Positions 17,327 through 25,497 of a stretch of 36,432 nucleotides of DNA are shown one piece after another. The number at the start of each line of letters is the position of its first letter. The first letter of the stretch is position 1. The position numbers and the translations under genes were made by a program. Under the pieces are notes generated by a model. It worked only from the letters and a program-made list of their open reading frames with translations. It did not search any database and was not told the origin of the DNA. The stretch comes from UBA349 sp964444115. Its GTDB lineage: Archaea; Methanobacteriota; Methanobacteria; Methanobacteriales; Methanobacteriaceae. The stretch lies in NCBI GenBank assembly GCA_964444115.1, contig CAYUFT010000009.1, forward strand, positions 1 through 36,432. Reading direction: 5' to 3'.

Positions 17327-18886
17327 ATGAGTACAAGTAAGGGCACATCAAAGCTACTTAGAGGGAGTTTCCTCTTAATGATTAGTAATCTCCTATTTAG
17401 AGTAGGAGGTTACATATATCGATTTTTAATGGCTAGAATGTTGGGTCCTGAAGGATACGGAATATTAGGATACACTTTATTTTTCCAAGGAGTATTTCAG
17501 GTCCTATCCGCCGGAGGACTGCCTCCAGCCATAGCCAAATACGTTTCTCAGCATAAAGCCCTTGAAGAAGATCAAATGGCCAGTCAGGTGGTTTTCACAT
17601 CATTAAAATTTATGATGTTTCTGGGAATTTTATTTTCCATAGTTATGTTTTTCATTGGACCAATGATAGCCAATAATATATGGCATAAACCTGCCGCGGC
17701 CCTACCACTTCAAGCAGTAGCACTAATAACCCCTTTCAGCGTTATTGTAGGAGCATTTAGAGGTGCGTTCCAAGGAATATATAAAATGGAATATGTGGTA
17801 ATTACCCGAGCAGTGGAACAAGTTTTCATGATTGTTTTTGCAGTCATTCTGGTCATGCTCGGATTTTACGCTGCAGGGGCTGTAATTGGAACCGGAATCG
17901 GATTTATGGCCTCCGCAATTTCCGCAATCATTATTTTTCGGAAATATATGTGGAAATATCTACCTTCACTTGATCCTGAACACAAATTCAATTTTAGACA
18001 GGAAATGGGCCTTATCAAAACTCTTTTAATATTTTCCATACCTGTAATCATCACTGCATTATCCGAAATGTCTATTTATGGAGCGAGCATTTTTGTATTG
18101 GGAATTTTTATGGCTACCAAATTTAGTGGTTATTATAACGCCGTGGATCCTGTAGCTCGCCTTCCACTAGTAATTTCTCTCTCAGTAGCCACAGCAGTAC
18201 TTCCAGCCGCGTCTGAAGCCTTTGCTTTGAAAGATAAAGCATTATTAACAACTTATATAGTTCAATCTTATCGTATGGTAGTTTTAACTGTTTTACCCCT
18301 CTGTATTGGTATTGCTATCTTTTCTGGCCCTCTTTTGGAGCTTCTTTTTGGTGTTAATTATGTATATGGGGCAGGAGCATTAAGCATATTAGTAATTGGA
18401 ATGGCATTTTATACTTTATTCATGGTATCCTCCAGCATAGCCCAGGGATTAGGATATCCCAGATTGCCCATGTACATTTTAGTAGTAGGAAGTGCCGTAA
18501 ATATAACCTTAAATTGGTTCCTCATACAGTTCTATGGGATTATTGGTGCGGCATTAGCTACAACCATTACTGCGTTTATTATTATGATCCCTATTTTGTG
18601 GAAAACCTACAAAATTACTGAAGTGAAGTTACCATTTATGTCCTTTGCCAAAATCACTTTAGCATCTGCAATCATGGGATTAGGAATGTTTCTTATCCCC
18701 CAAACAATCTTCGGGCTGATTCTAGCCATTATTGTTGCGCCAATAATATATGTAATAGCTTTTACATTTTTAAAAGGATTTGAAAAAAGAGACATCCGTA
18801 TGATGCGCCGGATGGGAACTAAATTAGGCCCATTATCCAGTATCAACGAAAAATTGGTTAAGTTTATAGAAAAGTATTCACTATAA
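17327..18886 (+). CDS. Oligosaccharide flippase (MOP/Wzx-MurJ-like)
   Basis: A 519-residue polytopic protein with about 14 hydrophobic helices. The start SKLLRGSFLLMISNLLFRVGGYIYRFLMARMLGPEGYGILGY is the hallmark of the polysaccharide-transport (RfbX/SpoVB-like) branch of the MOP superfamily, with VDPVARLPLVISLSVATAVLPAASEA in the second half. Such proteins move lipid-linked sugars across the membrane for surface glycans, N-glycans or pseudomurein precursors. GGTGAT lies 3 bases before the ATG. The modE-like gene begins only 20 bases downstream, so they share a transcript. A Wzy-like polymerase and a glycosyltransferase lie about 9 kb away in the same window and could be partners. Confidence 0.92.
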   Translation: MSTSKGTSKLLRGSFLLMISNLLFRVGGYIYRFLMARMLGPEGYGILGYTLFFQGVFQVLSAGGLPPAIAKYVSQHKALEEDQMASQVVFTSLKFMMFLGILFSIVMFFIGPMIANNIWHKPAAALPLQAVALITPFSVIVGAFRGAFQGIYKMEYVVITRAVEQVFMIVFAVILVMLGFYAAGAVIGTGIGFMASAISAIIIFRKYMWKYLPSLDPEHKFNFRQEMGLIKTLLIFSIPVIITALSEMSIYGASIFVLGIFMATKFSGYYNAVDPVARLPLVISLSVATAVLPAASEAFALKDKALLTTYIVQSYRMVVLTVLPLCIGIAIFSGPLLELLFGVNYVYGAGALSILVIGMAFYTLFMVSSSIAQGLGYPRLPMYILVVGSAVNITLNWFLIQFYGIIGAALATTITAFIIMIPILWKTYKITEVKLPFMSFAKITLASAIMGLGMFLIPQTIFGLILAIIVAPIIYVIAFTFLKGFEKRDIRMMRRMGTKLGPLSSINEKLVKFIEKYSL

Positions 18887-18906
18887 TAAACTAAAGAGGT
18901 TTTATC

Positions 18907-19599
18907 ATGACTAGGGCACGGAAAGCAGAGTACAATTTAAATATTAATGGCAAGAATATGCTCATGGACAGCCGCAGGTTTGAGCTTTTAAAGAAGATTG
19001 ATAATTGTGGCTCTATTATGAATGCCTCCAAAAAAACAGGGACTCCCTATAGAACTGCCCTAAAATACATTGAAGTAATGGAAGAAACCATGGGGCATGA
19101 AATTGTTTTCACCACCCGAGGAGGTCGAGGAGGTGGAGGTGGGAGTAAGCTATCTTCACTGGGCAAAGAAATCATAAAAGAATACACCAAGATCGAAAAA
19201 GTTCTTCAAAAGGTTTCCCAAACTAATGAATTAAGTGGAAAAATTTCCCTAATAGATGAAGAAGGAAAGGTAATGCATATTGACTTCAATGGTGAAGACA
19301 TCGTATTGCCCCTAAATGCAGATTTTAAAATTGATGATGATATAATTCTCCTTATAAGTCCAGAAGACATCATTATAATGCTCGAACCTCAAGAATCAAG
19401 TGTTAGAAATATAATTGAAGGGAAAATAGTGGGTTTAAAACTTCACGACGATATGGTTAGGCTTGAAATTCAATTAAATAATCATGAAACTCTGGATGTT
19501 GATGTTACAGAATTTTCAAGAGAAAAGTTAGGATTAGACCTTGGAAAAGTTGTTTTTATAGGGTTTAAGGCTGTTTCAATATCTGTAGTTAAAGGATGA
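18907..19599 (+). CDS. ModE-type winged-helix regulator with TOBE-like C-terminal domain
   Basis: A 230-residue regulator. The N-terminal LysR-like winged helix (about 20-100: SRRFELLKKIDNCGSIMNASKKTGTPYRTALKYIEVME) ends in the glycine-rich TTRGGRGGGGGSKLSSLG wing that is diagnostic of ModE. The C-terminal part (about 165-230: SVRNIIEGKIVGLKLHDDMVRLEIQL...VFIGFKAVSISVVKG) fits one TOBE/molybdopterin-binding unit. In the family, molybdate binding to the TOBE domains switches DNA binding of molybdenum-uptake or molybdoenzyme genes. None of those genes is seen here; its nearest partners are the flippase, 20 bases upstream, and ferredoxin downstream. Start: GAGGT 6 bases before the ATG. Confidence 0.85.
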   Translation: MTRARKAEYNLNINGKNMLMDSRRFELLKKIDNCGSIMNASKKTGTPYRTALKYIEVMEETMGHEIVFTTRGGRGGGGGSKLSSLGKEIIKEYTKIEKVLQKVSQTNELSGKISLIDEEGKVMHIDFNGEDIVLPLNADFKIDDDIILLISPEDIIIMLEPQESSVRNIIEGKIVGLKLHDDMVRLEIQLNNHETLDVDVTEFSREKLGLDLGKVVFIGFKAVSISVVKG

Positions 19600-19627
19600 A
19601 TGTAATTACATGAATCTAAATAAGTAG

Positions 19628-19647
19628 TTATAAGTTTTAACTTATAA
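19628..19647. repeat. TTATAAGTT palindrome, site 2
   Basis: TTATAAGTTTTAACTTATAA: the same 9-bp arms as at 10401-10420 but with central TT, that is, the exact reverse complement of that site. It is followed by GTTAT, giving a third half site. It lies 27 bases upstream of the ferredoxin start, so the right half could double as a TATA-like element. Confidence 0.6.
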
Positions 19648-19674
19648 GTTATCATCATATCATGAGGAATGGAT

Positions 19675-19908
19675 ATGCGAATAGAAGTTGATCAAGAAAA
19701 GTGCACTGGTTGCGGTAACTGCATGGAAATTTGTCCAAAAGGATATAAAATCTGGAAAAAAAACGCTGCAGGAAAAGCTGAAGTAAAGGATTTAACCTTC
19801 TGCCATGTTTGCACATTATGCGCCAGTAAATGTCGCGCAGATGCTATAAAAATCGTGAGAGATGCCGATGAAAAAAAGGAAAAAGAACTTAAGCAGGAAA
19901 ACCTCTGA
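19675..19908 (+). CDS. 2[4Fe-4S] ferredoxin
   Basis: A 77-residue electron carrier. The first cluster motif is C10-x2-C13-x2-C16-x3-C20-P (CTGCGNCMEICP), the second C43-x2-C46-x2-C49-x3-C53 (CHVCTLCASKC); cysteines of the two motifs exchange to build two cubane clusters. The C-terminus is highly charged (DADEKKEKELKQ). The ATG at 19675 is chosen over the one at 19669 because GAGGA lies 6 bases before it. Its last 41 bases overlap the start of hisB in another frame, so translation is coupled. The link to hisB has no obvious biochemical reason; the electron partner is unknown. Confidence 0.9.
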   Translation: MRIEVDQEKCTGCGNCMEICPKGYKIWKKNAAGKAEVKDLTFCHVCTLCASKCRADAIKIVRDADEKKEKELKQENL

Positions 19909-20449
19909 AACTGATATTGAAATTATTCTGGATTTGGATGGCCAGGGAAATTATAATATCCAAACGGGAGTGGAATTCTTTGACCACATGTTAGAATCAT
20001 TTGCCAGACATGGATTTTTCGATCTGGAAGTTAAAGCTACCGGCGATGTAAGTGTAGATGACCATCACACCGTGGAAGATGTGGGAATACTTTTAGGAGA
20101 AGTATTTAACCAGGCAATTGGAGATAAAAAGGGAATTAAAAGAATATCTCATTCATTGGTGCCCATGGACGAAGCATTAGCCATGGTGGCCGTGGATATA
20201 AGTGGCCGAAGCTATTGTGTAATGGATATGCAATTTACCCAGCAAAAAGTTGGTGAATTATCCACCGAGAATGTGGAACATTTTCTGGAATCATTTGCCA
20301 GCAGCGCCCGTATTAATATCAATACCAAGGTAGAAGGAGAAAATGACCATCACCAGATTGAAGCACTTTTTAAGGCACTGGCAATGGCCCTTAAAGATGC
20401 ATTAAAGGTGGAACATGATCAAATACCCAGTACTAAAGGTATATTATGA
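19868..20449 (+). CDS. hisB: Imidazoleglycerol-phosphate dehydratase
   Basis: A 193-residue enzyme of histidine synthesis, converting imidazole-glycerol phosphate to imidazole-acetol phosphate with Mn2+. The metal-binding repeats are clear: GVEFFDHMLESFARHG, DDHHTVEDVG and ENDHHQIEALFKALA, together with ISRKTSETD-like residues at the start (LSRKTSETDIEI). It is the stand-alone dehydratase, with no phosphatase domain. Two ATGs are possible (19862 and 19868); the second has a GAGAG 7 bases upstream and gives the usual 193-195 length. It starts inside the ferredoxin gene. No other his genes are present, as is common in archaea where his genes are scattered. Confidence 0.94.
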   Translation: MKKRKKNLSRKTSETDIEIILDLDGQGNYNIQTGVEFFDHMLESFARHGFFDLEVKATGDVSVDDHHTVEDVGILLGEVFNQAIGDKKGIKRISHSLVPMDEALAMVAVDISGRSYCVMDMQFTQQKVGELSTENVEHFLESFASSARININTKVEGENDHHQIEALFKALAMALKDALKVEHDQIPSTKGIL

Positions 20450-20493
20450 TATTATAAATTTTGGTAAATTTATTATTAATAAATTAAGATATC

Positions 20494-21122
20494 ATGGCTT
20501 CCGAACTAAGAAGAAAATTCACCATGCCTACTGCTCGCCTGGAAACCCTGGCCGACGGAATATTTGCCATTGCAATGACTATCCTGGTTTTAAGCATTGA
20601 GGCTCCCCTTCCAGGGACTATAACTTCATCGGTTGATTTTCAAAATTACGTTTTTGAATTAATACCAAAAATATCAGTTTATTCCCTTAGTTTTATTTTA
20701 CTAGGTTCTTTTTGGCTAAATCATCATATTTTCTTTTAATTAAAAAAACTAATACTTGGCTTGTGTGGATAAATATTTTCTGGCTCATGTTAGTAGTTTT
20801 GGTACCTTTTACAACATCACTAATTGGCTCCTACAGCCAGTACCCCCTTTCTGAAATAATATTTGGACTTAATATATTCTTAATTGGTATTTTATACTTA
20901 ATTAATCTTTTATACGCTTATTATGGAGGTTTTATGGAGGAAAAAGTCAGGCCCTATACTAAACGGATAGTGTTAAGCTATATTTTTTTACCAATTATAG
21001 CATTAATTTCCATATCCATTTCCTTCATTAGTCCTTTCTGGAGCTTAGCAGTTTAGCCAATAGTCCCTTTAATTATGAGTTCTTTTTCTGTTTTATATAG
21101 AGTACATAAAGCAAATGAGTAA
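20494..21122 (+). pseudogene. TMEM175-family channel gene, frameshifted and with an in-frame TAG
   Basis: The first part (20494-20736) encodes TM1 and TM2: TARLETLADGIFAIAMTILVLSI and ISVYSLSFILLGSFWLNHHIFF. It then hits a TAA at 20737. The protein resumes in another frame from about 20736 with LIKKTNTWLVWINIFWLMLVVLVPFTTSL through TM5, so one base (or four) is missing in the T/A run at 20730-20748. This second frame meets TAG at 21054-21056 in FISPFWSLAV, but continues open with PIVPLIMSSFSVLYRVHKANE to a TAA at 21120-21122, which fits the missing last helix. Two separate lesions argue for real decay rather than a single sequencing error. The partial gene at the left edge of the window is an apparently intact relative. 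Confidence 0.8.
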
Positions 21123-21290
21123 GTTATGATATATAGTATATATAATGGGGATTGAATATATGCTGATTGAAGACTATTAACAAAATTTGTTATTTTAAAT
21201 AAAAATAAAATAAGAAATTAAAATTTAATTCCTTAATATTCCAACTAAATATCTATTAATTGAAAAAATAAACAATAATAAAATTAAAAA

Positions 21291-21590
21291 TCAAATTAAA
21301 GAACTATATTCTTTTCTCAGTAAAATCAATTCTCTTTCCATGTCACTTAATTCATATGATTCCATATGAATATCTAGCTGGTGGTAGTTATCCAGAACAT
21401 ACTCAATTTTGTCTAAAACCAGGTCAATTTTATTAATCTGAAACTTAATATAATCTATGTAATGTGAAACATCTTCTTGTGTGGAATCTGTAAGATCTTT
21501 AGTCTTAATTTCAGATAATTTAGCTGTGGAAGAAACAGTTATTTCATTGTATTCATCAAATATACTATCTATTTCTACTTTTGAAAACAT
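21291..21590 (-). CDS. Small acidic helical protein of unknown function
   Basis: A 99-residue protein I do not recognise. Predicted largely alpha-helical with heptad-like hydrophobics (FQINKIDLVLDKIEYVLDNYHQLDI and LSDMERELILLRKEY), no membrane segment, no cysteine, acidic overall. The start is well supported: GAGGT lies 6 bases before the ATG. It begins 18 bases after the stop of the HD-domain gene on the same strand, so the two are almost surely co-transcribed and the protein may be a partner or regulator of that enzyme. No catalytic motif is visible. Confidence 0.7.
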   Translation of the reverse strand: MFSKVEIDSIFDEYNEITVSSTAKLSEIKTKDLTDSTQEDVSHYIDYIKFQINKIDLVLDKIEYVLDNYHQLDIHMESYELSDMERELILLRKEYSSLI

Positions 21591-21608
21591 TATAATACCT
21601 CAAATTAA

Positions 21609-22820
21609 TTATTCCTCGATCAATTCCTCTAAACTACGGAAAATATGGCCAAAATCATTACCAGAAATTTTTTTAGATTTCCAAACATCCATAATGCCTT
21701 TTTGAGCATCTTCTAAATCTTTAGAAGTGACACCGTGACGAATAGAAATCTTGGCCTCAGCAAAGGCTGCCAGTTGATCACAGGCCTGGACTAATTCTCC
21801 ATCTAAAGGATAATATTCATTTTTGTTGTATTTTTTATTTAAATCATTAAATGAAACGAACTTAATATTTTCAGAATCCTTAATTTTATTTTTAAATTCA
21901 TCACCAGTGAAATAAAGCATCTCTTCGTGCCAGGTCTTGGGAAGAAGTGGTAATAATTCCTCTTTCATTTGATAATCTTCATATTCTTTTATAATATCAT
22001 CCAATCCTTTAACAGAACGCTTTACAGGTGAAATTATATCTTTAGTCATCACTTCGGGTAAGTCATGGAATAATCCTGCAAAAAAGTTGTTATAAATTCG
22101 TTTTTCACATGCTTTAACTCCCAATTCCAAAGTACAAAGATAAGAAGTGGTAGCGACTATCAACATGTGGCCTAAAACAGATGTTTCCGGAATTCGTGGC
22201 GAGTGAGCCCATCTTTTCTGGAATCTAAGCTGTCCACAAAGATCAATGAAACCAAAGGACTTCTTTTCCAGCATTATCTTTTGAACACCTATTAAATCAT
22301 AGTGATCTTCAATCTGGTTTTCTATTCTTTCCTTGGTTTTCTCAATTCCATAGATAAATGGAGCGGTGTTATATATTATCTTAAATTCCCAGTTAGTGGC
22401 CAAATAATGGGCCGCCCGGAGAATTCTCTTTTCCAAAGTGCTTTCTCTGCTGGAAAGATAATTTTTAAATTTTTCTTCAAAAGATTTATCATTAAAACCA
22501 TTTAAATCGGGTTTCAATTCATTTAAAACATGTTGATTTAGTTCTTCTCTTTTTTCATCCATCATTCGATGGAATACAGATGGTTTTAAGTCCGTTAAAA
22601 CTAATCGATGCAAAAAATCAAATAAAAATCCTTCAATGAGATTAATCCAATTAATAGAATCTTTTCCCCGACTATCTTCTTCTATTTTGGCTAGAACATA
22701 TGCTATAATCATTTTATGGGCCTGTTTATCCAGCTCTGTAAGCTGCACAGGTCGGATATGGTCATTCCATCTTTCCATGGTGGCCGCTTTGAAGAAGCGT
22801 TCTATGAGGTTTTCTATCAT
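21609..22820 (-). CDS. HD-domain phosphohydrolase (YfbR/HD_3-like)
   Basis: A 403-residue protein. The central part has the HD-type metal site: RWAHSPRIPETSVLGHM (H of the first helix), then AGLFHDLPEVMTKDIISPVKR (His-Asp pair and the E..D..SPVK stretch typical of the YfbR 5'-nucleotidase type HD_3 group), and LVQACDQLAAFAEA (distal Asp). The N-terminal 190 residues are mainly helical with no recognised motif, and the C-terminus is a short helical tail. The family hydrolyses (deoxy)nucleoside monophosphates or related phosphates. The length, about twice that of simple YfbR proteins, suggests an added regulatory or binding domain. The ATG at 22820 has only a weak GTGA upstream. It forms an operon with the small helical protein. 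Confidence 0.85.
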   Translation of the reverse strand: MIENLIERFFKAATMERWNDHIRPVQLTELDKQAHKMIIAYVLAKIEEDSRGKDSINWINLIEGFLFDFLHRLVLTDLKPSVFHRMMDEKREELNQHVLNELKPDLNGFNDKSFEEKFKNYLSSRESTLEKRILRAAHYLATNWEFKIIYNTAPFIYGIEKTKERIENQIEDHYDLIGVQKIMLEKKSFGFIDLCGQLRFQKRWAHSPRIPETSVLGHMLIVATTSYLCTLELGVKACEKRIYNNFFAGLFHDLPEVMTKDIISPVKRSVKGLDDIIKEYEDYQMKEELLPLLPKTWHEEMLYFTGDEFKNKIKDSENIKFVSFNDLNKKYNKNEYYPLDGELVQACDQLAAFAEAKISIRHGVTSKDLEDAQKGIMDVWKSKKISGNDFGHIFRSLEELIEE

Positions 22821-22981
22821 TATTTCACGTTCAATTGATGATTATGATAATATTGAATAATATTAAATATATATTTATTTATTAATAAAAAAAATTACAA
22901 ACGATTTTACAAGTAATTAAGAAATGCCGGACTCCCATTCAAATGTTCCAAATAATTCTAAAAATAAAAAAATAAAGAAGA

Positions 22982-25222
22982 TTAGTATCTTCCTGTTTTG
23001 AATTTAATTACATATCCTGGTGTCAAACCATTACCTGCCATATCATTTATTGCTGAAGAAGGTATATACACCATGTAATAGGAATTACTGCTTCTTTTGC
23101 TACTAGTTTTAATATAAAGTGTGTTTCCTGAAATCCACTTGGATATTTTTACTATTTTTCCGTATTTGTCTTTCACCACAATTTTAGACCAGTTGATACC
23201 GTATTTAATGTTTTCACTGAATTTAAGGTAGATAGTTTTTGTTCGGGAAACACCAGTAGAATACTTTTTAGGATAGTTGTAAGTTACTTTAGGCGGAATC
23301 AAATCTATTTTGACAGATTTATGTATACTTTGACTACTTGTAATAGCTGCAACATCGGCCAAACCTGCTTTAGAACCACCTTTTAAAGTTGATATAGCCA
23401 CACCATTATTCATGGCCACGTAGGTTGTTCCAATTGTTCCCAGATTAGAGGTGAATTTCACTACTATACCATCAGGAACATGACCCTTGACCGGGTCGTA
23501 ATAAACACCATTAACATCATGGAGTAAATCCGCGGTTAGAACAGAGATTCCCCCATTTTTAATATTAGCAGATCCTGGAGTTAATCTTAGAACAAGCCAT
23601 GAAGAAACATTGGAATCAACAACCCTATCTGATGGATTTTGATTGGAACCCCACCAGTTGTATCGAGCATCAACTACCCCTCCTTCATTGAATATATCTT
23701 CTGGATAGTAGCCCTCTATTCCATTTTCCATGATCTGACAGAAATGGACCCTTAGAATACCTTCATTGTAGAAAACATCACCATTCATATATGCGCCGTT
23801 TCGTTTAAATGTGCTGCCAGATACGTTTACCGTGGAATTAGCCCCGTTGGAAATGGCACCACCCAGATCTGCATAATTATCGGTGAAAATACTTTCATAG
23901 ATACTAGAATTACCGTAATTTGATATAGCACCACCATCAAAGGCCAAATCATCCAAATCACTGGCGGCAGTGTTTTCTGTAAAGGTAGAGTTCTTAATAA
24001 TTAGATAGCCACTATTAGAAATAGCGCCCCCACTATCTGCAACGTTGCTAATAAATTCACAGTTCCTCAGAGCGACTGTATCACCATCAATGGAAATAGC
24101 TCCGCCATAATAGGTTGTATTAATATCGCTGCTTTGTGCAGTGTTACCTGTGAATTTACAGGAATTAAGAATTAAAGTGCCTTCACCAGTATAAATTGCT
24201 CCTCCTGAACAAGGTATAGTGTTATCAAAACTATATACAGCATTATTTGTTAAATAACTTGAATTTATGGTTGTATTTCCATCATTGTAAATAGCACCAC
24301 CATACACCGCAATATTGGATAATAATTCACAGTTATTTAGAATTAAATTACCACTGTTTGATATAGCACCACCATATCCAGCACTATTATTTTCAAAATC
24401 ACTATTAATAACGTTTAAATTTCCTAGATTGAAAATAGCACCACCATATCCAGCACTATTGTATTGGAACTTGCAGTTTTCTATAGTTGCATTCCCCTGG
24501 AAAGATAAAACTGCATAATTAAAAATTGCAGCACCTATATCTGCAAGATTTTCAGAGAAATTGCAGCCATTTAAGGTCAAATTTCCGATATTAAAAATAA
24601 ATCCATATCCATATACCGACTCATTTAGCTTAACGGCAGTATTGTTGGCAAAACTACTATTTAATATGGTTAAATTTCCTCCGTTTGCAATAGAACTACC
24701 ACCAACAACATTATTGTTAATAAAAGCCATGTCAATTAAGGTTAAAGAACCATTATTTGCAATGGATCCTCCCGTATCAACATAACCATTGGCCTGTGTT
24801 AAGTTCTGGATGATCACATTTTGACCGGTTTTAATAATAAATATCAAGAATGCGTTAGTCCCATCTAAGATAGTACCCTCACGGCTCTGGCCTTGAATAG
24901 TCATATTCTTATCAAGAGTTATATTATTATTATTCTCCCCAGAATATATTCCGTCGGCAATATTAACTATTCCCCCATCAGATACAGTTCCTGTAGCATT
25001 TTTAATAGATTTTTTAGGCCCCAAAGTGCCTATTCCATCCCACACATCAGATTCACCGTCCCAACTATCATTTCCTGAGGAATCATTCACATAAATAACG
25101 CCCGGATTAGCAGAAACATCACCTATAGAAGCTAAGGAAATTAGTGCAAATGCTAGCAATACAAATAGAAAAACTGGAATTTTAAGATTATTAATTGTAT
25201 TTGTAATCCTTTTCACCTCCAA
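22982..25222 (-). CDS. Secreted adhesin-like protein with beta-helix repeats and Ig-like C-terminus
   Basis: About 740 residues. An N-terminal signal peptide (IPVFLFVLLAFALISLASIGDVSA) is followed by the start of a parallel beta-helix (VIYVNDSSGNDSWDG, then NMTIQG, VIIQNLTQANG). Roughly ten or more irregular repeats of the form GGAIxNxGNLxLxNCxFxxNxA fill about residues 130-500. YNWWGSNQNPSD then marks the usual end of the helix in Methanobacteriales adhesin-like proteins. An invasin-like segment (LTADLLHDVNG) and a Big_5-type Ig domain (PPKVTYNYPKKYSTGVSRTKTIYLKFSENI to the end) close it. No C-terminal anchor is present. The start is uncertain: TTG 25222 and GTG 25216 overlap the GGAGGTGA site (25213-25220), whereas ATT at 25207 has ideal spacing. 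Confidence 0.88.
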   Translation of the reverse strand: MEVKRITNTINNLKIPVFLFVLLAFALISLASIGDVSANPGVIYVNDSSGNDSWDGESDVWDGIGTLGPKKSIKNATGTVSDGGIVNIADGIYSGENNNNITLDKNMTIQGQSREGTILDGTNAFLIFIIKTGQNVIIQNLTQANGYVDTGGSIANNGSLTLIDMAFINNNVVGGSSIANGGNLTILNSSFANNTAVKLNESVYGYGFIFNIGNLTLNGCNFSENLADIGAAIFNYAVLSFQGNATIENCKFQYNSAGYGGAIFNLGNLNVINSDFENNSAGYGGAISNSGNLILNNCELLSNIAVYGGAIYNDGNTTINSSYLTNNAVYSFDNTIPCSGGAIYTGEGTLILNSCKFTGNTAQSSDINTTYYGGAISIDGDTVALRNCEFISNVADSGGAISNSGYLIIKNSTFTENTAASDLDDLAFDGGAISNYGNSSIYESIFTDNYADLGGAISNGANSTVNVSGSTFKRNGAYMNGDVFYNEGILRVHFCQIMENGIEGYYPEDIFNEGGVVDARYNWWGSNQNPSDRVVDSNVSSWLVLRLTPGSANIKNGGISVLTADLLHDVNGVYYDPVKGHVPDGIVVKFTSNLGTIGTTYVAMNNGVAISTLKGGSKAGLADVAAITSSQSIHKSVKIDLIPPKVTYNYPKKYSTGVSRTKTIYLKFSENIKYGINWSKIVVKDKYGKIVKISKWISGNTLYIKTSSKRSSNSYYMVYIPSSAINDMAGNGLTPGYVIKFKTGRY

Positions 25223-25497
25223 ATTCAGTAAAATAAAGTATTAAATTACTAAGAATAATTGCGGAAAATAATACTTTAAGGTTTCTATTTAATTCTTGAA
25301 TTTTGGAAGATTTGAGGTAAATATTTAATAAAAAATAAAGCATTTCAAATATTATATTAATGAAATTATTGGAAATAATAAGACTATTAGCAGACTAAAA
25401 TCAGACAAAAAGTAAATTCAAACACAAAGCAATATGAAAATATTATGATTTAAAAATAAAAAAAATAAGCAGTCCAGAGGACCGCTTTAAAACAAAA
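25223..25497. other. AT-rich intergenic region between mtd and the adhesin gene
   Basis: 275 bases that must hold the adhesin promoter on the minus strand and the mtd terminator at the right end. Apart from that hairpin I see no structure and no gene. Confidence 0.45.
25453..25485 (-). terminator. Terminator of mtd
   Basis: On the minus strand GCGGTCC-TCT-GGACTGC (25485-25469; seven pairs including one G-U) is followed by TTATTTTTTTTATTTTTA. It starts 13 bases after the mtd stop. It is one of the few GC-rich hairpins in the window, as expected behind a very highly expressed gene. Confidence 0.8.

Noticed and set aside
21054..21056. In-frame TAG in the TMEM175-like gene read as pyrrolysine
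   Set aside because: The gene also has a frameshift, no pyrrolysine genes are visible, and Methanobacteriales are not known to use pyrrolysine. A nonsense mutation of a Tyr codon is simpler.
22982..25222. Beta-helix repeats as a CRISPR or tandem DNA repeat
   Set aside because: The periodicity is at protein level (GGAIxNxGN) with irregular lengths and diverged DNA; there are no constant repeats with unique spacers.
25469..25485. GC-rich hairpin as a small RNA gene or tRNA fragment
   Set aside because: It is only 17 bases, lies directly after the mtd stop and is followed by a U-tract on that strand, which makes it a terminator.
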